From Synechococcales cyanobacterium 340R_concoct_173_sub (GTDB lineage: Bacteria; Cyanobacteriota; Cyanobacteriia; Leptolyngbyales; Leptolyngbyaceae), in contig JANXNM010000230.1 of NCBI GenBank assembly GCA_025354065.1, forward strand, positions 1-16,423: a stretch of DNA of 16,423 nt, given 5' to 3'. The notes under the pieces were generated by a model. The model was not told the DNA's origin, searched no databases, and saw only the letters and a list, made by a program, of their open reading frames with translations. The position numbers and the translations under genes are program-made. This document shows, one piece after another, positions 1-11,705 of this stretch; position 1 is the first letter of the stretch, and each line of letters opens with the position of its first letter.

Positions 1-20
1 TAGGGTTGATTCTTTAGAGA
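1..20 (+). repeat. Left terminal inverted repeat of the IS
   Basis: It begins TAGGGTTGATTC and matches the reverse complement of 1144-1163 at 17 of 20 positions. The tip coincides with the first base of the window, so one or more outer bases could be missing. Confidence 0.75.
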
Positions 21-29
21 GAGGATGTA

Positions 30-1150
30 ATGTGGAATGAGTTGAATCAGGTGACTCTCATGGCCGTTTCCCTCTTGATTGAGCAGCTAAAAACAATTCC
101 TGATTGGCGCAGAGGCCGCACCGTTCAACATCCTCTCTGGCTAATGTTATTAATGACCTTACTGGGAGTGATGAGTGGCTATACCAGCCTCCGAGGATTG
201 GCTGATTTTATGCTTCGTCATCAACCTGAAGTGACGGAGCATTTCGGATTGGAAAAGGCAAAATTACCTCGCTATTCAACGATTCGGGACATGGCCCAGC
301 ATGTCGATGTGGCCTACGTGGTGGCGATCTTTATGGCTTGGGCTAAAAACCATCCTATTCCCGAGGGCGCTGGGATTGCCCTAGATGGCAAGGCCTTAGG
401 AAGCACAGTCCAAGATTGCTATGGGTCCGCTCAGAATTTTGTCAGCGTGGTCAGCGCCTGTGTTCATGGACGGGCGGATGTCATGGGTCAGATTAGTTTT
501 GAAAATGGTAAAACGAGTGAAATCGGAGCCGTCCGAGACTTACTCCAACAGCTTGATATCGTGGGGGTTTGGTTGACAATGGATGCCCTACACTGCCAAA
601 AAAAACGGTTGAACAAATCGTAGCCAGTAAAAATAACTACTGTATTGGTCTTAAGGGAAATCAGCCCACATTGTGACGCCAAGCTCAGCGTTCGGCTCAA
701 ACCCAGGAGCCTCTGAGTCAATACTATGAGAAAGACATTTCTAAGGGCCGTCAGGTGGAACGCCAAGTTGAACTCTTTAGCGCCCCACCCGAGGCCATGA
801 CTCAGTGGTCTGGATTAGCAGTCTTTGCCTCGGTTCGCCGTTGGGGAAGCCGGGATGGAAAACCCTTTGACACTCAATCTTGGTTTATTTTGAATCAAAA
901 CTTACCCGCCGACCGAGTGGCCATGCTCATTCGAGACCATCGGGGAGCCGTGGAAAATAAACTACATTGGGTCAAAGATGTGGTTCAAGGCGAAGACGAA
1001 TCTGGCATTCGCCATACGCGGTCAGCCACACTGATGGCCTGCTTCAGATCTTGGGCACTTTCAGCTTTTCGGAATGCTAGTCATTCTTCCATAACCCGTG
1101 CAATACGATTATTTGGACATAACCTACCAAATCTACTTTCTTTTCTTTAG
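30..1150 (+). pseudogene. ISAs1-family DDE transposase, frameshifted and with a nonsense codon
   Basis: The first reading frame (30-623) covers about the first 190 residues and holds the first two catalytic aspartates in ALDGKALG and TMDALHCQ. A run of eight A at 598-605 marks a shift to the -1 frame. That frame continues with residues typical of the family (VEQIVASKNNY, then GLKGNQP), meets an in-frame TGA at 674-676, and runs on to TAG at 1148-1150. The distal part contains the third catalytic residue in VENKLHW and the conserved GEDESGIRHTRS stretch. Reconstructed length would be about 373 residues, normal for ISAs1 enzymes. The start ATG at 30 follows a GAGAGGA ribosome site. Two lesions make this a pseudogene; the stop codon argues against simple programmed frameshifting. 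Confidence 0.85.
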
Positions 1151-1163
1151 AGAATCAGCCCTA
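1144..1163 (-). repeat. Right terminal inverted repeat of the IS
   Basis: Read on the minus strand it begins TAGGGCTGATTC, pairing with the left end. It overlaps the last codons and stop of the transposase gene and directly abuts the CRISPR repeat fragment. Confidence 0.8.
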
Positions 1164-1178
1164 CCTGCGAGAGGGGAC
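1164..1178 (-). repeat. CRISPR repeat fragment left after IS insertion
   Basis: CCTGCGAGAGGGGAC is identical to the right-hand 15 bases of the array repeat and is followed by a normal 41-base spacer. It directly touches the IS right end. The missing 21 bases should lie to the left of the IS, outside the window, together with a short target duplication. Confidence 0.9.
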
Positions 1179-2326
1179 ATTATTGGCGTGATTAATGAGC
1201 TAATCCTAAGCCTAGCCGGGTTTCCATTCAACTGATTTCCCCTGCGAGAGGGGACCATGACCTTACAAAAGAAGGCAATGAAATCTCAATGACCGATCCT
1301 GTAAGGTTTCCATTCAACTGATTTCCCCTGCGAGAGGGGACCCATCGAAACTATGAACCGATTCTCAAAAATTTCGAGTCGGTTTCCATTCAACTGATTT
1401 CCCCTGCGAGAGGGGACTCGACTCGACAATTAAATTTAATTTTGACGGCAATGAGTGCTCATTCGTTTCCATTCAACTGATTTCCCCTGCGAGAGGGGAC
1501 ACAAACCCGACACTTCAAGACTTGACAATAGCAATAGAAGGTTTCCATTCAACTGATTTCCCCTGCGAGAGGGGACTTTTACAAGTTGCAGACATTGCAG
1601 TTCTTCTTTACAAGTTTCCATTCAACTGATTTCCCCTGCGAGAGGGGACTAGACCCAAAAACTCCACTTGATGAAATTAATTTATTCGGTTTCCATTCAA
1701 CTGATTTCCCCTGCGAGAGGGGACTTATGCTCCCATTGAAATCGATAGCGTAGTGGTTTTCCTCGTTTCCATTCAACTGATTTCCCCTGCGAGAGGGGAC
1801 ATAAGAAAAAAATGTCTTTTGACCAGAAAGCAACAAGGTTTCCATTCAACTGATTTCCCCTGCGAGAGGGGACTTGATATTTTTGGCTATCCCGAGAGAA
1901 TTGCGACGTGCCCTGAGTTTCCATTCAACTGATTTCCCCTGCGAGAGGGGACTCCATCATGTCCCTCGAACTCATCCTAGATATTCTGTTAGTTTCCATT
2001 CAACTGATTTCCCCTGCGAGAGGGGACGGAGAACATGATGAAAAAACACCTATACGAGCCACTTAGTTTCCATTCAACTGATTTCCCCTGCGAGAGGGGA
2101 CGAGCTATCCTGACTACGTAGAAGCGATCGCCCGTCTCTACCGGTTTCCATTCAACTGATTTCCCCTGCGAGAGGGGACCGGGCATCGAACAACCCGAGG
2201 AGTCCAGTTCTGGTTGTGTTTCCATTCAACTGATTTCCCCTGCGAGAGGGGACCAACGAGATACTAGTTCCGCACGGCTGGGAGCCTAAAGTTTCCATTC
2301 AACTGATTTCCCCTGCGAGAGGGGAC
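1164..2326 (-). CRISPR. CRISPR array: 15 full repeats, 1 truncated repeat, 15 spacers
   Basis: The 36-base repeat starts GTCCCCTCTCGCAGGGG on the minus strand and ends GTTGAATGGAAAC, so crRNA should be read right to left. CCCCT and AGGGG can pair around CTCGC as a short hairpin, followed by an A/U-rich tail and a GAAAC end typical of crRNA 5' handles. Full repeats start at 1220, 1306, 1382, 1465, 1541, 1614, 1689, 1765, 1838, 1917, 1992, 2066, 2144, 2218 and 2291. All look identical by eye. The repeat at 1164-1178 is cut by the IS. Spacers are 41, 50, 40, 47, 40, 37, 39, 40, 37, 43, 39, 38, 42, 38 and 37 bases from left to right. Because the most distal full repeat is not degenerate, the array probably continues beyond the IS. 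It lies downstream of, and in the same direction as, the cmr operon. Confidence 0.98.
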
Positions 2327-2594
2327 CCCCTCCATTAGAAACCCAAGCCCCATCACTTGTCTAGCCCCCAATCGCGAGGCATCGCTAAAAAAGCAAAATT
2401 TCATCTCCAAAAGACGATCGCCCAGACGCTTTAAACCCAGACCCAGTAAAGCCGCGAGGGATCGATCGAAGCTATGCCCCTTAGAACCGATCGCCCAAAC
2501 CCTCGCACTATCATGTATCCACACGATAATAGCCCGATCGTTGGCGGTCGCCTCCCGGAAGGGGAATCGTCCTTTCGTAAGCTAGGATTGCGAC
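2327..2594 (-). promoter_or_regulatory. Probable CRISPR leader
   Basis: This 268-base stretch separates the stop codon of the CARF-HEPN gene from the first (leader-proximal) repeat and contains no convincing gene. Leader placement follows from the repeat orientation and from its position between the cas genes and the array. It contains CGATCG (HIP1-core) sites. I see no confident -35/-10 pair; a weak ATGATAGT-like segment on the minus strand near 2510-2520 is the only candidate. The array could also be read from the cmr operon promoter. Confidence 0.55.
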
Positions 2595-4088
2595 TTAGCT
2601 CAAAACCTCTAACCCCCAGGCCCCAATATCTCGTAAGACAAATTGTTCAGGTCGTGGAATCGGACTAACTTTGGACAAGACTGCTAGCATCGATTCCAAC
2701 AAAATAGACTCCTTCCCAAATAGCGATCGCAACTTCGACTCCGTTACCACTTGTCCAGTATGAGAAACATCATTTCGGAGTAAACGAATCTCATTCAATT
2801 GTTTAATGAACGGGTCATTTGGACGCGATCGACTCATTTTTTCCCAACCTAAAATCAAACCACCTAATCCTGGATTATAATTCTCAGAAGAACCTGTATA
2901 GTTGGGATTGCATTGAATATATTGGTTTCGCATCCATTCTCCCTGTTGACATTGAATAAATAAAAGCCGTTCTAGCATTTGAAAGAAATTCTGAAATGCG
3001 ATCGAAAAATTACCCCGATTCAATGCAAGCTCAACTAACCAAACCGACTCCCAGGTCTGTAATGCATAGCTAATTTGAGTCTCTTCTCTCGGCAATCTCT
3101 CAGCAATTAAAGCATTCCAATGTTGTAGCCTGACCGCTTCCACGGGGAGATTACGCGATCGTAACCAACCATCTCGTAATAGCTTCAGTGCATCACTAAC
3201 CTGACCATTCACCGCCAACCCCAAATGTCCAGCCAACTTATAAACCGCAGCATGACGACCTTGATGAGCCGTCAACCACACCCTCGCCTCCTCAAAACTT
3301 CCCTGCTGCCATGCCGATCGAATCCGTTCGCGCTCCAAAGGCCAAAAATAATCTCCCATCGACAAAAGTTCACAGTCTGTCGCTCTCTGGGCCGATCGAC
3401 CTTCTCCAATAAACCGATACATCTCATCTGGCTCTTTCGGGATAATGTAATTAACCACACACTGACGAGTCAAGGCTGCTGCACAAATTTCCAATGTTCC
3501 CGCAACAGAGGGCGCACAGCCTTTATTTTGAATATATAACTCAAATGTATTAACATCATTTGGCTGGAGACGATCCATCACATAAGGGAAGATAAATTCC
3601 TCTACCTCCCGCCGAATATCTTGTATCTTATTTGCGGCCACCACAGGACTCCACACATCGACTTGAATATCCTTCCAAGTCTGTTTAATGACCCCAGCCA
3701 TAAGCTCAGCCAACCACAAAGTATCTCCCCTACGAAAATTCCACGGCGTTCCTTCAGGTTGATCGGTCCCCCACAAAATGATCTGTTCTAATCCATCTGC
3801 TACCAGTTGCTCGACCACCACATAATCTAACAACAGAACCACCGATGAAAAGTCTTGTACAGCTAGACATTGCTGATACATTAATTCACCTAGGTTCCGC
3901 ACGCCCCAAGCAAATTCGGGTTTATCGCTATCGCCATGGTGCGATCGAGCAAGTCCCAGTTGTTGATACATTTCATTAATGTGTGGAGGCGTCCCGCGCT
4001 CACCATCCGCACCTAAACAGCGCACAATACCATCCGCGCAATGCCAACCAACTTGTCTTGTACCAACAGTAATAATTAGTGTTTTCAT
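2595..4088 (-). CDS. CARF-HEPN ribonuclease, Csx1/Csm6-like ancillary effector
   Basis: A 497-residue protein. The N-terminus MKTLIITVGTRQVGW has the hydrophobic strand and TVGT loop of CARF domains, the sensors of cyclic oligoadenylate made by Cas10. A second CARF-like loop is near 189-200 (NKGCAPSVAGTLE). The C-terminal third is helical and ends with RNDVSH at 438-443, the Rx4H active-site motif of HEPN RNases. By family knowledge, the activated protein should cut RNA non-specifically in the cytoplasm. It is the last cas gene of the operon, 38 bases after the Cmr6-Cmr1 gene, and lies just before the leader. The ATG at 4088 has no clear ribosome site. The exact Csx/Csm6 subfamily is not certain, so no symbol is given. 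Confidence 0.85.
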   Translation of the reverse strand: MKTLIITVGTRQVGWHCADGIVRCLGADGERGTPPHINEMYQQLGLARSHHGDSDKPEFAWGVRNLGELMYQQCLAVQDFSSVVLLLDYVVVEQLVADGLEQIILWGTDQPEGTPWNFRRGDTLWLAELMAGVIKQTWKDIQVDVWSPVVAANKIQDIRREVEEFIFPYVMDRLQPNDVNTFELYIQNKGCAPSVAGTLEICAAALTRQCVVNYIIPKEPDEMYRFIGEGRSAQRATDCELLSMGDYFWPLERERIRSAWQQGSFEEARVWLTAHQGRHAAVYKLAGHLGLAVNGQVSDALKLLRDGWLRSRNLPVEAVRLQHWNALIAERLPREETQISYALQTWESVWLVELALNRGNFSIAFQNFFQMLERLLFIQCQQGEWMRNQYIQCNPNYTGSSENYNPGLGGLILGWEKMSRSRPNDPFIKQLNEIRLLRNDVSHTGQVVTESKLRSLFGKESILLESMLAVLSKVSPIPRPEQFVLRDIGAWGLEVLS

Positions 4089-4126
4089 AATTTATAGACA
4101 GCAGATATCTACCGTTATTTTTTGTA

Positions 4127-6136
4127 CTAGATAAGTGGAAAGATTTGAGCAAAATTTGAAGTCGAAGTTCGATCGCGCAATTGTTTTACGTACTCCTGAC
4201 GCGGATCTCGATCAGCTCCAAACACAGTCACTACTTGATATTTTCCCAAATTTGCAATCCACACAGGTGAAGGCTTCACACGATTTCCTTTAACCTCACC
4301 ACAGAGAAAAGCATCGTAAACTCTAACTTTTTTCATTTTGTCTTCTTTATCAGGAATCTCTGCTTTTAAGTCATCATCATGGAGAACTGAAAGAGCATAA
4401 GGTTTACCAAAATCTTCTTGTCCTGAACAAACTATGATCTGGCAATGACGATCGATCGCCTCATGCCAACCATTCTGACTAACTGGACCCATAGATAAAA
4501 GCTTTTGGGGATTGATTTCTATCTGAGTCAATCGTTGTAGAGCTTCGTAGAACGATCGTAATCGCTGCTGAAAAAGCATCTGAAATTCACTAACACTATC
4601 TGGCAAATTCCAAAAGTCATCATCACTCTCAGCAATCAGATCACAACCCCGCCACCAAGGAGGTGAGAACCTTATTCTCTCTTCATTTTGTCGGGAATAT
4701 AGAGGTCTACGGGCACCCTGGCCAATACCGCCTAAGTGAAACAACAACCAAGCAACATGCTTGAGTAAATTAGCAACAGTTTCCTGTTGATGCTCAAGAA
4801 TTTCTACAGAATACCCCAAGGATAAGGCACCTTCTTGTTCGCCACTCGGTGTGTTCTTACGATTACGATCCTCTTTTGATTGAGGCTCTGAACGTACAGT
4901 ATTTCCGTCGAAAAGTTGCACCGTTATCCAACCATGAGTTTGCGGAGTAATTGAGCCAAATAACTTAGCCTCAAACTCTTTCACTGTATCTACAGACAGC
5001 ACATCTAGCGAGAACGATCGGAACCAGTAGCGCAACATTGACTTAAATGCAATTGGCCGTACTTCTGCCTGAGAGGCTCCACGCATTTGCCACTTTCTCT
5101 GATTGTCATTAAATTTCCACTCTGTAAACCTCTGATGCCCATGAATAAGTTGACCCTGAATCGTAAAATCAATCTCAAAAAATCCTGGCGGTCTCGTTAT
5201 TTTCTCAGCCATCAATCGCCCATAACCCGTATTCACCTGGGAACCAATACCCGCAGCTAAACTAGTCTCAAGCCACTGACGGACTTTCGCCAAGGTCACA
5301 TCTGTACAAGCAGTCGTTTTACGAAGACCTATAACAAATGTTGATTTCTCCAGCGATAAAAAGGGATTTGGATTTGGGCCATATTTGGGTGTGCCATTCT
5401 CCCAAGACCAAATAGCATTTGCCATATCCATCGCCAAGCCACCTGCCTTACTCGGTGCTGGATAAGAGTCAAGGAAAACAACCTTACCGGAACGATCAGC
5501 CCCTTTCGCATCTAAAGAACCAAAATAAGGCGCAACCTTCTTCTCAGCCCCTTTCCAATCAAGGCTACTGTCACTATTCATAAACTCTCGAATAGCCTGA
5601 TTCCTGGCAACCCCACACAGAGTCGCACTGGGAATATAGGGCATCCCTAAAGCATCAAATGCAGGCAAAAGAATACTCTCAGGTCCCTTATGTCCACCCA
5701 CTCGAATCCGCCACGGAGCTTTAACTTCAAACCAATTGCCTGCACCCGCAATCAACTTGATTCGTTGATTTAAGCGTTCTAATCTTTTTCGATAATCTGC
5801 ACCCTCTACAGCCATCTGTAAAATCTGTACTTTGGTGGGGTCTTTGTGAACACTATCGGGCGATCGCATCCATCGAAGATACTCAACAAAACTCGCAGAA
5901 GAATCAAAGTTTTCAGGGGGTTGACCTGGATTAATCCAAGGAGACAATTCTAGCGTTAAATTTCCGCCGCCAACATTTCCGCCACGGTTCTCACCACCAC
6001 CTTTGACATCAGGAAGCACCTTCTTAGGCTTACCTGTCTTAGGTTCTACATTCTGGTTAGGTCGTTCAATTGCATTACGCTGGGTCGCTGGATTTGGACG
6101 AGATTGTCCGGGACGATTAGGACGATCGAAAACCAT
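4127..6136 (-). CDS. Cmr6-Cmr1 fusion protein, type III-B RAMP subunits
   Basis: A 669-residue protein with two RAMP parts. Residues 1-60 are low-complexity, rich in Pro, Asn and Gly. Residues about 60-315 resemble Cmr6: GMPYIPSATLCGVAR (164-178) and the glycine-rich loop GIGSQVNTGYGR (296-307). Residues about 318-669 resemble Cmr1: VRPIAFKSMLRYWFRSF (359-375), LFGSI (392-396) and the loop GGIGQGARRPLYSR (469-482). In known Cmr complexes, Cmr6 and Cmr1 sit together at the end that holds the crRNA 3' part, so a fusion is sterically reasonable. The ATG at 6136 is nine bases after a GGAGG site and two bases after the cmr5 stop. No separate cmr1 or cmr6 gene occurs in the window. The domain calls rest on motifs, not on a profile search. 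Confidence 0.85.
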   Translation of the reverse strand: MVFDRPNRPGQSRPNPATQRNAIERPNQNVEPKTGKPKKVLPDVKGGGENRGGNVGGGNLTLELSPWINPGQPPENFDSSASFVEYLRWMRSPDSVHKDPTKVQILQMAVEGADYRKRLERLNQRIKLIAGAGNWFEVKAPWRIRVGGHKGPESILLPAFDALGMPYIPSATLCGVARNQAIREFMNSDSSLDWKGAEKKVAPYFGSLDAKGADRSGKVVFLDSYPAPSKAGGLAMDMANAIWSWENGTPKYGPNPNPFLSLEKSTFVIGLRKTTACTDVTLAKVRQWLETSLAAGIGSQVNTGYGRLMAEKITRPPGFFEIDFTIQGQLIHGHQRFTEWKFNDNQRKWQMRGASQAEVRPIAFKSMLRYWFRSFSLDVLSVDTVKEFEAKLFGSITPQTHGWITVQLFDGNTVRSEPQSKEDRNRKNTPSGEQEGALSLGYSVEILEHQQETVANLLKHVAWLLFHLGGIGQGARRPLYSRQNEERIRFSPPWWRGCDLIAESDDDFWNLPDSVSEFQMLFQQRLRSFYEALQRLTQIEINPQKLLSMGPVSQNGWHEAIDRHCQIIVCSGQEDFGKPYALSVLHDDDLKAEIPDKEDKMKKVRVYDAFLCGEVKGNRVKPSPVWIANLGKYQVVTVFGADRDPRQEYVKQLRDRTSTSNFAQIFPLI

Positions 6137-6138
6137 AA

Positions 6139-6558
6139 TTACTTGCCTCCTTTAATATCCCAGTACACAGCAGTCGCCCAAAAACTGAACTCCTGAGCCA
6201 ACGCAAGCCCTAGTCCTGTTAGTCCAAGATAATCATCAAGCTCCATCCCGACCAATGTATTTAAACTATTTGGCCCCGATAGACTTGTTTCTTCTACCAA
6301 AGTCTCAAGGCATCTAAAGTATTCCTGGACAACTTGCTTCTTACCTTTTTTATCATCACTGATAGCTTTTTCCTCAGCCTTAAGCCGCAATAATCCCCAA
6401 GTTGCAATGTATGTGTAAAGCTCAACAGCTTGATTTTTCTGTTCTTTCAGGCGCTCCTTCCGCTTTCCTTCATCGCGTTGATTTTGCTCTTGTTCGTCTC
6501 GCAATGCTTGCAAAGCTTGATACACAGGCTTTCCGATCGTGCGTGGATCAAAACTCAT
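6139..6558 (-). CDS. cmr5: Cmr5, small subunit of the type III-B complex
   Basis: A 139-residue, mostly helical, charged protein with no catalytic motif, in the place where cmr5 normally lies (between cmr4 and cmr6). Cmr5 subunits stack along the belly of the Cmr filament and help hold crRNA and target RNA. The frame is open from 6588, but the ATG at 6558 (MSFDPRTIGK) is preferred because it follows a strong GGAGGTGG site and overlaps the cmr4 stop as ATGA, indicating translational coupling. The middle is rich in Glu, Lys and Arg, consistent with helices. The identification rests mainly on size, helicity and position. Confidence 0.8.
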   Translation of the reverse strand: MSFDPRTIGKPVYQALQALRDEQEQNQRDEGKRKERLKEQKNQAVELYTYIATWGLLRLKAEEKAISDDKKGKKQVVQEYFRCLETLVEETSLSGPNSLNTLVGMELDDYLGLTGLGLALAQEFSFWATAVYWDIKGGK

Positions 6559-7373
6559 ACTGCCACCTCCTGTTGAAAACCAGACCACTGCTGAACAAAA
6601 CCACGCCCCAAACTTTCCTGCCCACCAATCTGCACGACAGCGTTATCAGCTAAGATTTGATTGAACTTTGTTCTTGCATCTGAAGCCTGTCCATTGATCT
6701 GTGATGTCACACCCCAAGGGAAATACATCAATGTATCAGGAGGAATCGCCTCCTCATACCGAAATCCACCATCTACCGTCTTATGCTCATCCAATTTAAT
6801 TTTCACCTGTCGCCATAAGCTCATCTGAATCAACGTCGCACAGTGGTGATCCGGCAGAATTAAAGCCCGATCGATACTCCCTACAGTTGATTGAGGGATC
6901 CATTCTTTTAAATTACTTGTATCCTCTAAGTTTTCAGATTTAAGAATTGCATCCTTAAGATATACGGGCTTGCCCTTTGCAAAATTATTGTTATAAGCTT
7001 CAGGTGCTTTCTTATTCATTCCATTTAATCTTGCCCAGCGTTGAAGCAGCAAAGGCGAACTTATCCACACCACACCATGACTAAGAGAGGGTACAGGCAA
7101 CCAAAGAATCGATGCATCGCCAATCCAAAGGCGACCCTGAGTCAAATTGGGATCACTTCCGTTTCCAGTCACATCGTCGATCGTATTTCCCCATAGTTGA
7201 TTCCTAGTTTCGTCAGAAGTGACCGATCGAAATTTCCCTCTAACAGTGCTAGAAGGGACATAAGGAAGATTAGTATGAGACTCGCGAGCAATCCCAAGTA
7301 AATTTCCTTCTTGCGTTGTTCCACCTGTATGAAGAGGAGAAAGTAAATAAAGATAAACAAGATTTCCTAGCAT
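6555..7373 (-). CDS. cmr4: Cmr4 (Cas7-type backbone subunit of type III-B complex)
   Basis: A 272-residue RAMP protein. The start LYLLSPLHTGG (8-18), the segment ARESHTNLPYVPSSTVRGKFRS (29-50) and the glycine-rich SLGRGF near the C-terminus are the standard Cmr4 signposts. Several Cmr4 copies form the helical backbone on the crRNA, and in studied systems each cuts the target RNA every six nucleotides using an aspartate (D26 in Pyrococcus furiosus). Here the matching loop reads TTQEGNLLGIARE and has no aspartate, so the slicer activity may be absent. An AGGAG site lies upstream of the ATG at 7373, 15 bases after cmr3. The stop overlaps the cmr5 start. Confidence 0.92.
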   Translation of the reverse strand: MLGNLVYLYLLSPLHTGGTTQEGNLLGIARESHTNLPYVPSSTVRGKFRSVTSDETRNQLWGNTIDDVTGNGSDPNLTQGRLWIGDASILWLPVPSLSHGVVWISSPLLLQRWARLNGMNKKAPEAYNNNFAKGKPVYLKDAILKSENLEDTSNLKEWIPQSTVGSIDRALILPDHHCATLIQMSLWRQVKIKLDEHKTVDGGFRYEEAIPPDTLMYFPWGVTSQINGQASDARTKFNQILADNAVVQIGGQESLGRGFVQQWSGFQQEVAV

Positions 7374-7388
7374 TGTAATGAGATTCTC

Positions 7389-11596
<4,208 letters not shown>

Positions 11597-11705
11597 TGAA
11601 AGCCAATATTTTATATTTTTTTCTAATTCCCAAAATTTCTACCAGATAGACTTAAGGTAAGCAAATTAGATTTCTTCTAAATATTGTCTTTTGAGTTGAC
11701 TTTTC
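11597..11705. promoter_or_regulatory. Divergent promoter region between cmr2 and the WYL regulator
   Basis: This AT-rich 109-base gap must hold the promoters of both divergent units. On the minus strand TATAAAAT at 11608-11615 is a -10-like sequence for cmr2, but it would start transcripts only a few bases from the ATG. An inverted repeat TTAGA-N5-TCTAA lies at 11666-11680 and could be an operator for the adjacent regulator. Neither site is proven by the sequence. Confidence 0.45.

Larger units (their letters stand above)
1..1163 (+). mobile_element. ISAs1-family insertion sequence inserted in a CRISPR repeat
   Basis: The element is bounded by imperfect terminal inverted repeats of about 20 bases (1-20 and 1144-1163; 17 of 20 positions match) that begin TAGGG. 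It carries one DDE transposase gene reading left to right. The length of about 1.16 kb, the single gene and the transposase sequence fit the ISAs1 family. Immediately to the right, 1164-1178 equals the last 15 bases of the CRISPR repeat used in the neighbouring array, so the insertion point is inside a repeat. The left flank, where a target duplication should lie, is outside the window. The transposase is broken, so this copy is probably not autonomous. Confidence 0.85.

Noticed and set aside
488..766. Minus-strand frame inside the IS.
   Set aside because: It is antisense to conserved transposase residues, including the second catalytic aspartate region.
1179..2290. Each of the 15 spacers has at least one stop-free frame on the plus strand, which would fit crRNAs antisense to coding mRNA.
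   Set aside because: For about 40 bases, one open frame among three is expected roughly nine times in ten by chance, and the minus strand of the spacers I compared is about as open. It is not evidence of strand bias.
1436..2524. Several minus-strand open frames with repeated peptides (PSRRGNQLNGN, PLSQGKSVEWK) across the array and leader.
   Set aside because: They are readings through CRISPR repeats and spacers; the peptide repetition is the 36-base repeat in two frames.
2327..2594. A tracrRNA or other non-coding RNA in the leader region.
   Set aside because: No anti-repeat is visible, and type III systems do not use tracrRNA.
2474..2668. Plus-strand open frame of 64 codons over the leader and the end of the CARF-HEPN gene.
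   Set aside because: It overlaps a well-supported gene on the other strand, has no ribosome site and no recognisable sequence.
7169..7360. Minus-strand hydrophobic 63-residue frame inside cmr4 that could look like a membrane peptide.
   Set aside because: It is the alternate frame of the cmr4 start region, which has clear family motifs; hydrophobicity is a frame artefact.
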